From contig CM070636.1 of assembly GCA_036346255.1 (NCBI GenBank), positions 29,953,539 to 30,017,538 on the forward strand: a stretch of 64,000 nucleotides of DNA. The letters run 5' to 3'. The notes under the pieces are model-generated. The model made no database searches. It had not been told where the DNA came from and saw only the letters and a list, made by a program, of their open reading frames with translations. Of this stretch, positions 22,621 through 33,700 are shown in pieces (the stretch's first letter is position 1; every line of letters begins with the position of its first letter). The DNA is from Ampelocalamus luodianensis. Lineage: Eukaryota > Streptophyta > Magnoliopsida > Poales > Poaceae. A program made the position numbers and the translations under genes.

Positions 22621-23660
22621 ATGGGAAAGTTTCAATGAATTCTACCCACTTAGTATGTCTACGGTTCAGTTTAGCTTGTCTTTTCAAATATTTCAAAGCT
22701 TCGGGATCAGAATGGATAACAAATTCTCTAGGCCAAAGATAATACTGCCAAGTTTCGAGCACACGTACCAAAACATACAATTCTTTATCATACACAGGAT
22801 AATTCAATTGAGCACCTCCTAGTTTCTCACTAAAGTATGCTACGGGTTTTCCTTCTTGCATCAAAACACCACCAATACCTATTCCACTAGCATCACACTC
22901 AATTTCAAAAGTCTTAGTGAAATTAGGCAAAACAAGCAATGGTGCTTCAATTAAACGTTTCTTTAGCTCTTGAAAGCCTTTTTCTTGTGGTGCACCCCAT
23001 TCAAACACAACACCCTTTTTAGTTAACTCATTTAATGGGGCAGCAATGGTACTGAAATCTTTAACAAAACGACGATAAAAACTAGCAAGACCATGAAAGC
23101 TTCTGATTTGACTAACATTCACAGGGGTAGGCCAATTCTTAATTGCTTCAGTTTTAGATTCATCTACCTCAATACCCTATCCAGAAACAACATAGCCTAA
23201 GAACACCACTTTATTAGTACAAAAGGTACATTTATCAAGATTATCATACAATTTCTCATTCCTAAGCACTTCTAACACTTGTCTAGTATGATCAATGTGT
23301 TCATCCATCATTTTGCTATAGATCAAAATATCATCAAAGTATACCACAACAAATTTACCAATGAATGTTCTTAAAACATGATTCATTAATCGCATGAATG
23401 TACTAGGGGCATTAGATAATCCAAAAGGCATAATTAACCACTCATACAATCCAAATTTAATCTTAAAAGCAGTCTTCCATTCATCACCAAGTTTCATCCT
23501 AATCTGATGGTATCCACTCCTCAAATCAATTTTGGAGAATATAACAGCACCACTAAGTTCATCTAGCATATCATCTAACCTAGGAATAGGATGACAATAT
23601 CTAACAGTGATATTGTTATTGGCACGACAATCAACACACATTCTCTATGTACCATCTTTC
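22598..23660 (-). pseudogene. Reverse transcriptase and RNase H of element C
   Basis: The fingers and palm are at 23641-23177 (CVDCRANNNITVRYCHPIPRLDDMLDEL, SKIDLRSGYHQIRM, MPFGLSNAPSTFMRLMN). The catalytic YFDD is present in VVVYFDDILIYSK. A stop at about 23177 separates this from thumb and RNase H (23122-22598: FHGLASFYRRFVKDFS, ECDASGIGIGGVLMQEGKPVAYFSEKL, HSDPEALKYL in place of the usual TDH). Another stop precedes NVVADALSRK. Order and motifs are those of Ty3/gypsy Pol; the stops make it a pseudogene. Confidence 0.88.
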
Positions 23661-23673
23661 TTAGGAACAAGAA

Positions 23674-24736
23674 TTACAGGAACAGCGCAAGGACTAAGAC
23701 TTTCGCGTCTTTCTCAAGTAGCCCTTGCACTTGGCGCTGAATTTCTTTGGTCTCTTCCGGATTGGTACGGTATGGTGAACGATTTGGAAGTGATGTGCTG
23801 GGAACTAGATCAATTTGATGCTCTATTCCGCGCAATGGCGGAAGTCCCGCCGGTATCTCCCCCGAAAACACATCCTCAAATGCCTGCAAAAGAGAGGAAA
23901 CACCACTAGGGAGAGAGGTTAAGTCGTTAGTTGAAAACAAAACAATTGTATCTTTGTACACAAGTACAAACTGCATCTTTGATGCGTTATTGCTCACATC
24001 TCTCAAATCTGATTTTGTGGCTAACATAACCAACCGTCTCTCACTTTTACTTTTTTCTCTCATATTTGGCTTGTGGCTCTCACTCACCGATGTGTGGAAA
24101 TCACTCTTTTCTTTCTTTTTACTCTCATTTTCAGCAAGCTTCTTTTGCTGAAATTCAGCATGTATTTGACTAGGAGTCATTGGATTAAGCTCCTTTGTCT
24201 TCCCCTTCCACCTAAAAGCATATTTATTGGAACGGCCATCATGTTGCACACTTCTATCATATTGCCATGGCCTTTCCAACAGCAGATGACACACAGTCAT
24301 AGGCACCACATCACACTCAACGGTGTCCTCATAATCACCAATCTTAAAAGTAACATGCACCATGAACTGAACATTCACATCCCCACATTCACTAATTAAA
24401 CCATTGCACATGATATGGACGCGGATGTTTCAGCTTCTTTAACCCAAGCTTCTCATACAATTCAACGCTAGCCAAGTTATGACAACTACCTCCATCAATA
24501 ATAAGTTTGATTACCTTGTTGTTTACCTTGACTTGTGTTTGAAACAAGTTGAATCGCTGCGGATGTGCGTCTTCTTCTCGTGCAAGCATGCTCAAATTTT
24601 TAGTGACTACTAGTGCCTCTCCCGTTTCATAATTCAACACATCAATCCCATCACTGTCTTCTGATGCATTTTTCATATCTCTCCTTTTCATGACTGAGCT
24701 CAACCTCATCTTCGCTTGCGGATTCAAACTCTCCAT
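23674..24736 (-). pseudogene. Protease and protease-RT linker of element C
   Basis: Minus-strand reading gives a protease-like segment with KLIIDGGSCHNLAS, where DGG replaces the common D(S/T)G triad; this variant occurs in some plant chromoviruses. It continues in the next frame with YEDTVECDVVPMTVCHLLLERPWQYDR and the linker FEDVFSGEIPAGLPPLRGIEHQIDLVPSTSLPNRSPYR that leads into reverse transcriptase. A frameshift lies near 24400 and another near 23690. The linker contains a lysine-rich stretch with no assigned function. Confidence 0.8.
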
Positions 24737-26006
24737 TTTCTATCACAAGTATGACTCTATTGTTGGGACACTCCCTAGCTATGTGCCCACGTCCCAAACA
24801 CTTGAAGCATTGAATTTCTCTACTCTTTGTTGTAGCATTAATTGAAGATGTAGGGGATGGAGCCACCTTCTTCTCACTTAATGTAGGTGCTGATTTTGTA
24901 TTCGAGGAAGAACGAGCATTAGTATTTGAACTAGTACTAGCTGAAGATGTACCTCGTCCCAATCTGAAGCGTGCTTTGGTGGCATTAGATGAGGATGATG
25001 GAACTTTCAAGTTGAAAGATGTTGTCCTTGGTGCTGGTTTCATATCTTCTAGCAACTGCTTCTCCGCCTTTGTAGCTTGATGCACCAAATCAATAACAGT
25101 ATTGTAGGGCTGATATTACACTATGCGTTTAATATTTTTATTTAGGCCAAACAGAAAATGCGCAAGTGTTTGCTCTTCACCTTCGTGCACATGTGCTCTA
25201 ATCATAGCTTGCTCCATCTCCTTGTAGTATTCCTCCACCGAACGACCTCCCTACCTCAAATTCTGCAATTTATCAAAAAGATCACGTTTATAAGTGGTAG
25301 GAACAAAACGTGCTCTTAGCTCTTGCTTCATTTCAGCCCATGATGCAATTGGTGGTTCCCCATTGTCTTCTCTTTGGTTTAACACTTGCTCCCACCAAAT
25401 CAACGCATACCCATCAAACTCAAGTGACGCCATCTGTAGCTTCTTCTCTTCTGAATAATTGTGCATCCGAAATATCTTCTCTACCTTGAGCTCCCATATG
25501 AGATATGCATCTGAATCGGAAGTGCCTTCAAATTTGGGAATATTGAACTTGAGGTTCCCAAATTTTTCCTCCACGTGATGCTCATCATGACGACGGCCAT
25601 GGCGTTGATAGTTATCATTGCGGTGTAACCAAACATTGTCGCTGAAGTCCTCAATGTGGGCACCGCCGCGTCCACAGTCACGTCCACGCCCACGGCCTCT
25701 CCCTTGGCCATGGTCAGCGCCCAAAACACCACCCCCGCGCCCAGGAAGAGGTGGTTGAACCGCGTTGGCAGCGGCTCGACCCACTAGAGCTTCTCTAGCG
25801 AATCATGAAGCCCTCTCCTCATCGGTCTCATCAAGCTCATTGCCTTCGTCATGGACAACAGCTGGGCCTCGCTCTTTGCGAAGCTCCTCTAGTATCTCTC
25901 TTCTCAAGACGCTCATATTGTCATTCAACTGAGTGTTGAAATCATTTGTGAGCTTCTCAAGGTCAGCTGGTGTAACATATGCCTGTTCTCCTTCTTTCCT
26001 TGACAT
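24651..26006 (-). pseudogene. Gag of element C
   Basis: The most likely start is the ATG at 26006 (MSRKEGEQAYVTPADLEKL). Features in order are an acidic N-terminus (DEGNELDETDEERA), a GR-rich stretch (GQGRGRGRGRDCGRGG), the capsid (FKIPKF-like NIPKFEGTSDSDAYLIWELKVEKIF, WWEQVLNQRED, RARFVPTTYKRDLFDKLQNL) and a CCHC zinc knuckle (CFKCLGRGHIARECP at about 24815-24770). In-frame stops at about 25803 (TGA, fits Arg CGA) and 25251 (TAG, fits Gln CAG) break it. Both are C-to-T type changes, as expected for methylated repeats. Confidence 0.85.
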
Positions 26007-27438
26007 GGTTAGTGCAAACAAAGAAAAACTATATATGTGGATGTGGAAGTTTTTATTTGTGGAAATCACTCAACCTCACCTTCTCTTGCCGACCGAAGTT
26101 CTTATGCGTCCTTGATGGAATTGAAGAGTTGCACGCACTTTGGTGACGGTAGACAACACAAGGTGATAGATTAAGCGAATTCAATTGCACAAGCACTGTT
26201 AGACAATGGCTTATTTGTGGAGCTTGGAGGGAAAAGTGTTTAACTATGCAATCTGAAATTTCTAGATATTATAAAGCTAGGTAACAATCCAAACTAGAAT
26301 TCAATGCCTAGTTGCTGATTCAAAAGATATAAGCGAAGAACGAAGCAACTCACACGCAAAGATGATGGAACTTAGTGCAATCAAAAGAATGAGCTAAAAA
26401 AATATAAGTAATGAACAACTAGCTCTTATTGCACAAGTTATAGAGAGACGCTAGCCAATTGCTTAATGATATAAAATTGGGCACAAGATTGCTCAAAACA
26501 ATGGAATAACACAATCTGACAAAAGATACCTTCTAGGTGTGCTTACAAAACAATGCCAGCCAAGCACATTTTTTTTGGTCTCTGTCTTTTTTTTTGTCTT
26601 TTGTTTTTCTCCTCTGTTTTTTTTTCTTCTTCTGTTTTTTTTTCCTTTGTACTTTGGCCAACAAACAATGTTCACATAGAGTAACACAAGTCTATTAGGT
26701 ACAGCAAAAACTCACAAGTTAGATTGTGCAATGAGATAAAAACGAACAGCCTTAAAGCAATATCAACAAGGTAGTCTCAAATAGGAGCAAAGTATTCGCA
26801 AAGGATTGAATTGGCTCACAAAATATGTACGTGTTTTTTTCGCACATGACTACTGTAGCAACCGGGTACTGTAGCAGCCGACCGTGGACTATAGCAGTCG
26901 GGCTTCTCGCGGCTCCCGCAACGCACGCGCAAAGCAGTTCTTTTTTTCCAGCGCTGCAACAACAAGATGGAACACCGGAGCAGCTCAGCGCGAGTCACTG
27001 TAGCAGCGCTATGTGCAATACTGCGCAATGCGCTGTAGCTGTTTCGGCACTGTAGCGCGCGAACTCACTCTGATTTTCTGCGCGGCTGTCGACTACGCCC
27101 CAACCGCAGCTCACTGCAGCGATAAAAAAATAGTATTCGGCGTGCACTGTAGCATACGCACTATAGAAGACGAATTTTGTTTTTGCTTGCGCGATAGGCG
27201 GCGGCGCACAATTTTTATTTTTACCGACTAACAGATTGGGAACAAAAAAAAAATTGAAGCTACGCAAAGGAAACAGAGATCAGCGACTAAACACAATTTC
27301 TAATAGATCAAAATCTAACAAAATTCACAAGAATTAACAGATTGAAACTACGGGTTAAAGGATTTTTTTTGGCTTTTTTGTGTATAAGATAGAAAATAAA
27401 TCTAACTACGGGTAAATTGATCCTACCGTGGCAACCGG
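26007..27438 (-). other. Leader of element C
   Basis: This is about 1.4 kb between primer site and gag with no credible gene. It contains a pyrimidine run on the plus strand at 26568-26652 (long T stretches) and, at 26849-27155, a GC-rich part with repeated CTGTAGC motifs. The short frames inside are artefacts of low complexity. Confidence 0.6.
26849..27155. repeat. CTGTAGC-rich segment in the leader of element C
   Basis: ACTGTAGC or ACTATAGC occurs about nine times in 300 bases (for example ACTGTAGCAACC, ACTGTAGCAGCC, CACTGTAGCAGCG, CACTGTAGCGCG, CACTGTAGCATACG). The reverse form CTACAGT(A/G) clusters in the family-A LTRs at 5478-5545 and 54451-54495. Confidence 0.65.
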
Positions 27439-27439
27439 T

Positions 27440-27451
27440 GCTCTGATACCA
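27440..27451 (-). other. Primer-binding site of element C
   Basis: On the minus strand it reads TGGTATCAGAGC, complementary to initiator tRNA-Met, three bases from the end of the 5' LTR. Confidence 0.9.
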
Positions 27452-27454
27452 AGA

Positions 27455-28439
27455 TGATACAGGGGATGCCCGATCTTCACGACGTAGGATCGGTGTTAAC
27501 TTTGGATTCGTGCAACCTGACGAACTGATGGCGCCAACCACTGTCAAACAGCAACCTGCGACAAAGAATTCGTCCAACCACACGCTCGTGATCCCGTCTA
27601 CCCGATCACACCAAGTAGACGTACCGCTGCTCCTGCAAAACACAAGGAATCACAAGAACGACGGAACGACACAACATATTGGAACTTCTTATTCTAATAG
27701 GGCAATATTGCTCAAACCCTAAAATCAAGAGTATATTGATTTATTAAAAAAAATAACGTCCCCTTTGCAACGACGGCGTACAAGAGCTATATATAGCCTA
27801 CTAATCAATACAAGATTAAGAAATCAAATAACCGACTCGGACACTGCTAAAAAAAGAACTTCCTAATTAATCGTCCAACTCTCAGACGAATCATTGGTGG
27901 CGGGACCCACAGACCAGTGTCTTCGGGCCAACTCACGCGTGCACGGCCGATGCAGAGGAATCCCAGTTTCCTTCGGATGCATGCACGCCTTGCAAAAAGG
28001 TAGCCCTTAATTTCCTTCGGTTGCATCACTTGCATGCATGCAACAGGCCAACAGCTAGTTAATTACTTTCTTCCAAATGCATGCACCCTCTTCTTAATTC
28101 TTTAATCCACGTGTCACGTGTATTCTTCATACATGCATCCTCTTCTTAATTCTTTATTCCACATGAAGTTTCCTTATTTAATTCTTTCATTTCTTGTTGC
28201 ATGCACAGCATGCGTGCATCCATGCATGAACAGTAGCATCTTCACTCCTTCGGCCTGATACAGTCTCACATGCTTCTATACGTATAAAACTACACACACA
28301 CACACACAATATGAGACTATTAGGCAGTAACATATTCTCATTAGTAAGATTAAAATCATTTAAGAACGAGTTCACCTGTGGGTTAATTAATTTAGCTCGA
28401 GCTCGTGCAATAGGTCCAATCGGCGGGATGTCCTCATCA
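27455..28439 (-). repeat. 5' LTR of element C (right)
   Basis: This 985-bp LTR matches 7809-8833. On the minus strand it starts TGATGAGGACATCC and still encodes the integrase tail (GPIARARAKLINPQ), although no pol precedes it. The left copy is about 40 bases longer, in part because a (CA)n run and a small segment near 28230 differ. Confidence 0.9.
27788..27795 (-). promoter_or_regulatory. TATA element in 5' LTR C
   Basis: TATATATA is in the same place as in the left LTR. This copy, at the 5' end, would drive the element's RNA. Confidence 0.5.
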
Positions 28440-28444
28440 CCTAC
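28440..28444. repeat. Target-site duplication of element C, right copy
   Basis: CCTAC matches 7804-7808. Confidence 0.85.
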
Positions 28445-29500
28445 TACACAGAAAACTATCATTGACTACAACAACACTTTGCTAGCTCGAACAAGATAAG
28501 TTCTTAAGACCAAACCACATGAACCACTTAAGAACCAATAAAATCTTTCAACATGTCATTTTGCTCAGAACAGTTTCAACTACCACATGAATCATGAGGT
28601 CCAAATGACCACAACTACAAAATACGAAACATTATCGTTTACGGGATATCACAAAAAACAGTCAAATTATTCTCCTCTTAAAGGAATCGACATCACTCTT
28701 GCAACCATATACTGTTAATCTTTCTAATATCATATAATGCACTCTTGGCATGAACCAACATACCTCACTATCACATGATCAACCTTTCTAAGAGAAACAC
28801 AATAACTTATTTCATATATTTATTTTTTTTCTAACAGGTTGCAATACTCAACTTAGCCAAGAGATTATCTAATGCACAATCCACACTATCGAAGTAAACA
28901 ATTTTTTAACAAGGGCATGTGCCCAGGTTATCCTCGTAAAACACACATATATAGATCACCCTTAAATTCCATCATTAACCGATTAGCAAAGCTCAACATC
29001 AATTTAGTGCACACCAATCCAATCTAGTAGTCATTCTAGACATTTAACAATTATTCAGTCATGGAAGAATTTATGATCATTTCTCTATTTGCATTCCCAC
29101 TAGCAAATATAGGATCATCAAGCAGCGAAATAAAGAAAACTTCCAGATTATTATCCACTAAGACAACAGTTAAATACATCCTTATCTCTCCCTTTCTACA
29201 TAGTTAAATTAATCCATTGAAATCAAGTAATCCAACAAGTTTAGCAAACTAAACAATTTTAATAATCAACCTTCTCATCAAAACATATTATTATCCTACC
29301 ACTCCACCATCATGTAAACATAGATCCCAATTACATCCCATCAGTTCACCTCTTAGGGATGCTCAACACCATACTTCGATACATAATAATTACACCTAGC
29401 AATTACATATGATCAGTACATATCTATAAAGATAACTCCAAGTTTAATAGCCACGCAGAACAAAAGGACCAGTGCATAAATAAACGGCGGGTATTTGGAT
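28445..29500 (-). mobile_element. Probable right part of element B interior
   Basis: AT-rich sequence without reading frames resumes after element C and resembles the composition of 6240-7803. By position it should be the 5' part of B (reverse transcriptase to gag). I see no gag or reverse transcriptase motif, so the right edge, placed where composition changes near 29500, is only an estimate. Confidence 0.35.
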
Positions 29501-30462
29501 CCTCTTGTGTGAACATTGTTTTGTGAGTACGTGAACAACACTCCAAAGAGGTAATGCAGCAACAGGGGAACACATATGGTAACGATTTAACTGTAGTGGA
29601 CACTGTAGCTATTGATCATGGCCTTCATTTTTTATTAGACGGTGAGGATTGCTATGTTAATACTATGTATGTAGATCATTGAATTGACAGCTTCAGTACA
29701 GATGATTCAAATCCAAACGGTGGACCCAATCGAGATGGGCATGGAACAAACACAGGTGAGGAGACGATTCAATACTGGACGGTCAGATGGAGCTCAGCGT
29801 CACCTGCCAAGATCCCCATCAGACGGCCGGTATCAGATTGGCGGTTGGTCGCCTCCAGATTCCCGCCACGATTGGAAATCCAGGCAGCCACACGACAGAG
29901 ATCGTGTGGCGCCGAGACACCCGGTTCAATTCCATGTGGGGCCACGGGATCATCTGGCCCCACTGTCAGTGAGGGGTTACTACGTGCCCGTGGATGGTGG
30001 CAGTTGCGATGGGAGGTCGGGGACTCCAAAGCATAGCCTATCAGGCCGTACTGGTCGGTGGGTTTATTTTGTAAAACCATGCAACCTGGGCAGAGGTGTT
30101 TATATTTTTGGAGCATTTTTGGAGCCTGGTTTGTTGTCATATTACTGTTTGATTCTTCTAATTGTCTTTAGATGATATGATCTTTATTTGTAGAGATATG
30201 TCACTTAATCTGAATATAGATAGCAGTAAACGAATTCATATAAGATTCATGACAAATATGTGTCACATAGCATTTGTCTTGTTGCTGGAACAAACCCCAC
30301 ACTAGCACACCCTAGTTTCTATCGATTTCAATTACTTGATCAATACCATTATGTTGGGGAAAACACCATTATGTCGCAAATTATGGACTAACAAATAATT
30401 AGTTACAAAGATCCTAGAGGGGCAACAAGCAAATATCAACTCTGAGATTAAAGATAATTAAC
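29501..30462. other. Unassigned, moderately GC-rich intergenic segment
   Basis: A 163-codon frame at 29684-30175 (plus) has no recognisable domain, and its codon pattern does not favour it over the other frames, so it is not called a gene. A 9-bp perfect hairpin (GCCACACGA/TCGTGTGGC) lies at about 29889-29912. The segment could be upstream sequence of the gene at 30547. Confidence 0.4.
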
Positions 30463-30546
30463 ATGTGCAAAGCACTTGCTACTAACATATTGGATATCAT
30501 CAGGAGGCGGCTTGGAAGTCAACGTTACTTCCCCAATTCCCTTCTC

Positions 30547-30555
30547 TATAAAAGG
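30547..30555 (+). promoter_or_regulatory. TATA box of a putative host gene
   Basis: TATAAAAGG is followed about 30 bases later by C-rich start-like sequence and then by a roughly 290-base pyrimidine-rich leader (CTTCTCTCTCCTC, CATCTCTCTCCTCC). This is the look of a plant Pol II promoter and 5' UTR and is not shared with any LTR in the window. Confidence 0.5.
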
Positions 30556-30874
30556 CGTCAACTCCGACTCCGAGCCCTCGCCCGATTCTCTCGCTGCTTT
30601 CGAGTAGCCTATTCTTCTCTCTCCTCTAGAATCATCTCTCTCCTCCTAACTTAGCCTACATATTTCAGATCTTAATTTGCCTTCTATAATTCCCTTCTCT
30701 TGATCAAATCACATCTCTTTCCTCCATCCTTGTTCAATCTCTCTTTTTTGCAACTTGTTGCAAATTTTCTACAAGTTGTTATTGCAATGTTTGTCTCAAC
30801 ACAAACATATACCAGATTAACTAAACTAATACACCTTCAACTTCCCTTCTTGCATCTGTTTCAATTAATCAAAG

Positions 30875-31132
30875 ATGGATAATGTTCTCATCGACCAATC
30901 TAGCGGCGGCTACGGCTTCCGCCGGATGATGGTCGGCGGAGGCTGCCGGAGGCTAGCAGTGAGCTCGCCGACGCCTCGCAGCGCCTACAACTCCTTCCCT
31001 TACACTTCAGCTCCTCCATTTCAGTACACACCTTATAACTTGTACTCTCCTGCCCCCTCCCGCCAGCGACCATGGCCAAGCACGCCACCTTCCCCTACCG
31101 GCCGCCGCCGCCTCCATGGTCATGTTAGATAA
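30875..31132 (+). CDS. Unidentified small GC-rich reading frame, possible first exon
   Basis: An 85-codon frame starts MDNVLIDQSSGGYGF and is rich in Arg, Pro, Ser and Tyr (FPYTSAPPFQYTPYNLYSPAP). It follows the TATA box and leader in the same direction. I do not recognise it. After residue about 68 another frame reads MAKHATFPYRPPPPPPWSC and stops, so a frameshift is possible. It could be exon 1 of a gene continuing at 31252-31631, or a broken gene. No signal peptide or membrane segment is seen. Confidence 0.35.
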   Translation: MDNVLIDQSSGGYGFRRMMVGGGCRRLAVSSPTPRSAYNSFPYTSAPPFQYTPYNLYSPAPSRQRPWPSTPPSPTGRRRLHGHVR

Positions 31133-31251
31133 TCTTTGTGTTTTCTTTTCATATCCGTTTCTTGTCTAGGTGTGGTATCCGAGTAGGAGTTCATGTGTTG
31201 GTGTGGTATACGAGTCTGAGTCAGAGTCTGTGAACTCAGCCTTTATAAGAC

Positions 31252-31631
31252 ATGGTCTTTGCTTCTGCCAAGCGTGAAATACTGCCGAGCGTGATTTCTT
31301 CCTCCGATCAGCTTCTTCTAGCAAGTCTGTTCCAACAGGTCAAGGCAATGACGAGGAAGATGGGAGAGTACAAGAGGAAGAAGCTGAGGACTCCGAGGTC
31401 GACGGAGGGGCCGTCGAGGGTGCAGTGGAGGAAGCCGCTGGAGAGGGCCGCGCCGCTGCCCCCGGCGCCGGCCGTCGACGAGGCGCTCAACGACCTGGAG
31501 CGGGAGGTAGCCCGGGGCTTCATCGAGGACCTGCTGCACGCGCTCGCGCCGCCGCGAGCAGCCTGCCCCTCCCCACATTCTCCCTTGTCAAGGTGGACAC
31601 CGCCAAGGCCGCGGCGTCCTGCACCATGTAG
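31252..31631 (+). pseudogene. Unidentified GC-rich coding-like segment
   Basis: One frame reads QVKAMTRKMGEYKRKKL, WRKPLERAAPLPPAP and EALNDLEREVARGFIEDLLHALAPP; the sense then seems to move into another frame, SLPLPTFSLVKVDTAKAAASCTM, and stops at 31631. The shift near 31555 would explain why neither frame reads well throughout. CCAACAG/GTCAAG near 31340 could be an acceptor from an upstream exon. The family is not recognised. The strongly GC-rich third positions are typical of grass exons. Confidence 0.35.
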
Positions 31632-32029
31632 CCGCTGTCCGGCGTGGCTGATGGGCAGGCGGCGACCACCGATAACGACGGCCCCCGCCTCCTCCTTCGC
31701 CTCTATAGTCTATACGCACGCATGGCGTGGTTCAACATGCCACAGTTGGGGTTCATGCATGATTATTTCCCCTTTGGTTTTTTCTGTTCTTTCTCCAAGA
31801 CTTTTTCTTTGGATGGAAGAAGAAATGTTATGATAAAAAGATTGGTATCTACTTTTCTTTGGTCATTTTTATCTGGGTAAAATTTGATTAAGCCACTCAG
31901 AAACTTGCCACTTCGAGCTATGCCACTTCAAAAGAGCTAATTCGAAAAATATCACTCTACAACTTGTCTTCTTTGATATATGCCACTTTAGGACTTTTTT
32001 TTGCCCTTGGGCCTCTCCTTCCTCCCCAC
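31632..32029. other. Spacer after the coding-like segment
   Basis: This is probably a 3' untranslated region followed by AT-rich sequence with three TGCCACTTC-type repeats (31908, 31920, 31980). No gene is supported. Confidence 0.35.
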
Positions 32030-32039
32030 CGGTCACCAT

Positions 32040-32362
32040 CCTCTCCATCATCTTCTTCCCGATGCTCCATCAGTGAGGAGCCAGAGGTGGACGCGCTTCT
32101 CCAGGCGGCGCAGGATGCTATGCTGCTCATGCTCTAGGCCAACTCCCACCTCGTCGTGTCGCCCTCCTCTGCCTCCAACCCTCCTTCGCTCGACCCTGTG
32201 CCCAATTCCCTGGACGCCGACCTCGCCGCCACTTCGACGAGCTCAGGTCCCGCCCGCCGGCGCCGAAGCAGCCTGATACTGCCTCCGGCACTACCGCTGG
32301 TGTCGGCGGGATGGACGAGCTGGAGGCGCGGTTCGCGGCGCTGAATGGGGCGGCGGGGCCGG
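32040..32362 (+). pseudogene. Broken host gene fragment cut by an LTR
   Basis: One frame reads RCSISEEPEVDALLQAAQDAMLLML, meets TAG at 32137, and resumes ANSHLVVSPSSASNPPSLDPVPNSLDADLAA. After a frameshift near 32230 a second frame continues FDELRSRPPAPKQPD and MDELEARFAALNGAAGPV. It ends abruptly at an LTR start (TGTAACACCCC at 32363). The acidic and Ala-rich helical look suggests a real protein, but I cannot name the family. The nonsense codon and shift make it a pseudogene or a captured fragment. Confidence 0.5.
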
Positions 32363-32544
32363 TGTAACACCCCAATTTTTTGAGTTTAAAAGTCTTTTAA
32401 ATAGTTAGTAGGAGGAAAAGTCACCATTTGGTTTCATTTGAATTTAATTCAAAAGCTTAATATTGGATTTTGCAATCAAAAATATTTAATGTGAATAATC
32501 CCAACATGAACAATAGCCAAAACTATTTTATTTGGGTTCTATGT
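32363..32544 (+). repeat. LTR start fragment in a host gene remnant
   Basis: The fragment begins TGTAACACCCC, typical of the gypsy LTRs in this window. It is cut after 182 bases by a second LTR starting TGTAACACCCTGG at 32545. Its continuation is not found. Confidence 0.5.
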
Positions 32545-32955
32545 GTAACACCCTGGCTATTCGAAAGCCAAAGTGCTACCTAAAGACCTAACATATAACC
32601 ATACAGCGGAATAATTTCAACAAGAAATTCATCAACTAAGTTACAAAAGATCAACATCTTTTAGAACCTAAGCAGGTATTAGAACTGAATCCATCAGCAG
32701 TCCACAAATTCCAAATATAAGTCTACTGAATCCATTAAGATAATCATATCCAACGAATGATTAGGGAACATAAGCAGTTATTTAAACAACCTTAACATAG
32801 AGAAAATTATCATCCACATCTAAATTTATTTATTACAGTCCATCACTTATTGAAAGAAAAACAGAATCTAATTCTTTTATTGAAGCTGGTGTAAGGTGAA
32901 GTGAATGAGTAGTGCGTGTCTACTCCCTCCCAAGAGGAACATCATCAACGATCAC

Positions 32956-33584
32956 CTAAAAATAAATAAACAAAGTAAGAGTGAGTCTGAGACTCAGCAA
33001 GTACATGGAATAAATTAACATACAACCAATATGGACAAGTCAACCTCTTCACAAATTCTGAACATACCACGAACGAGTATTTAGGAATGCATGAAATGAA
33101 TGAATGTAATCAAAAGATGGACTGCACACATGCTTATACCGGTATAGCTAGTGACACACCCGTCGGTGTTCACTTAAGCCTGTATTTATCGAAATACGGG
33201 GATCCAAAATACTGTATGAAGAACGTTTCATACGGGTGTCCAAAACTGCCCACATTGGAATGGTGGGACTTCACTTGCCCATACTGGAATTGATGGGACT
33301 TTAGACTCCACTCCCGTGGAGCTCCACTCCTGTGGACGGAATATGAACATGGATGCATGAATAAACTTATGAATAATGACTAATATCACCTCCACACATA
33401 TGAAAGAGCATACGCAAGGAACATAATCATCGGAACCTCTTGTCTACTATAATCTCCACTCCCGTGGATATTCCACTCCCGTGGACGGAACATGAACATT
33501 GAAGCTTCTCACATATCAAACAAAACACAATACTAATCATTGAGCATCCAGTGTTTACAAATCACACAAAATCATTGTACTTGC
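32956..33584 (-). other. Intron-like span in the partial LTR
   Basis: This is 629 nt between a GC-type donor (GCAAGTAC) and a strong acceptor with a long T-rich run. Length and borders match the spans in LTR A (634) and the solo LTR (641), although the sequence between is largely different. Confidence 0.45.
33179..33345 (-). repeat. Hairpin array in the partial LTR
   Basis: It holds CCTGTATTT/AAATACGGG (33179-33200), CTGTATGAA/TTCATACGG (33213-33237), GCCCAC/GTGGGA, GCCCAT/ATGGGA and CCACTCC/GTGG repeats around 33310-33345. Stems are kept although most bases differ from LTR A. Confidence 0.6.
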
Positions 33585-33700
33585 CTTTAGCGTTGCGATG
33601 CGTTAGGAGGTAACGACGATGCCGCTAATCTAACTATCCTGGTTAAGCAAAATCAATCGTAGTAGACACGCTCACCCAATGAAGTGTTATAGAAATGTAA

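Larger units (their letters stand above)
7809..28439 (-). mobile_element. Element C: CRM-like Ty3/gypsy element, interrupted by element D
   Basis: The LTRs at 7809-8833 and 27455-28439, the antisense primer site at 27440-27451, gag, protease, reverse transcriptase, RNase H and integrase all lie on the minus strand in the correct order. Without the D insertion C is about 8.2 kb. Its LTR begins TGATGAGGACATCC and the integrase frame runs on into the 3' LTR, a known hallmark of the CRM group of plant centromeric retrotransposons. The coding region has several stops and shifts, so it is inactive. Confidence 0.88.
32545..33700 (-). repeat. Partial LTR, distant relative of family A
   Basis: On the minus strand this shows the family-A layout: donor-like AAAG/GCAAGTAC (33584), hairpins at 33160-33345, CATGTACTTGCTGAGTC, acceptor-like TTTATTTTTAG/GTGATCG (ending at 32956), GGGAGGGAGTAGA, and the 3' end GGGTGTTACA at 32545. 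The 5' part is not recognisable beyond about 33700. It may be a truncated solo LTR. Confidence 0.6.

Noticed and set aside
29684..30175. 163-codon plus-strand frame
   Set aside because: A similarly long frame exists on the other strand (29769-30140) and no domain is visible in either.
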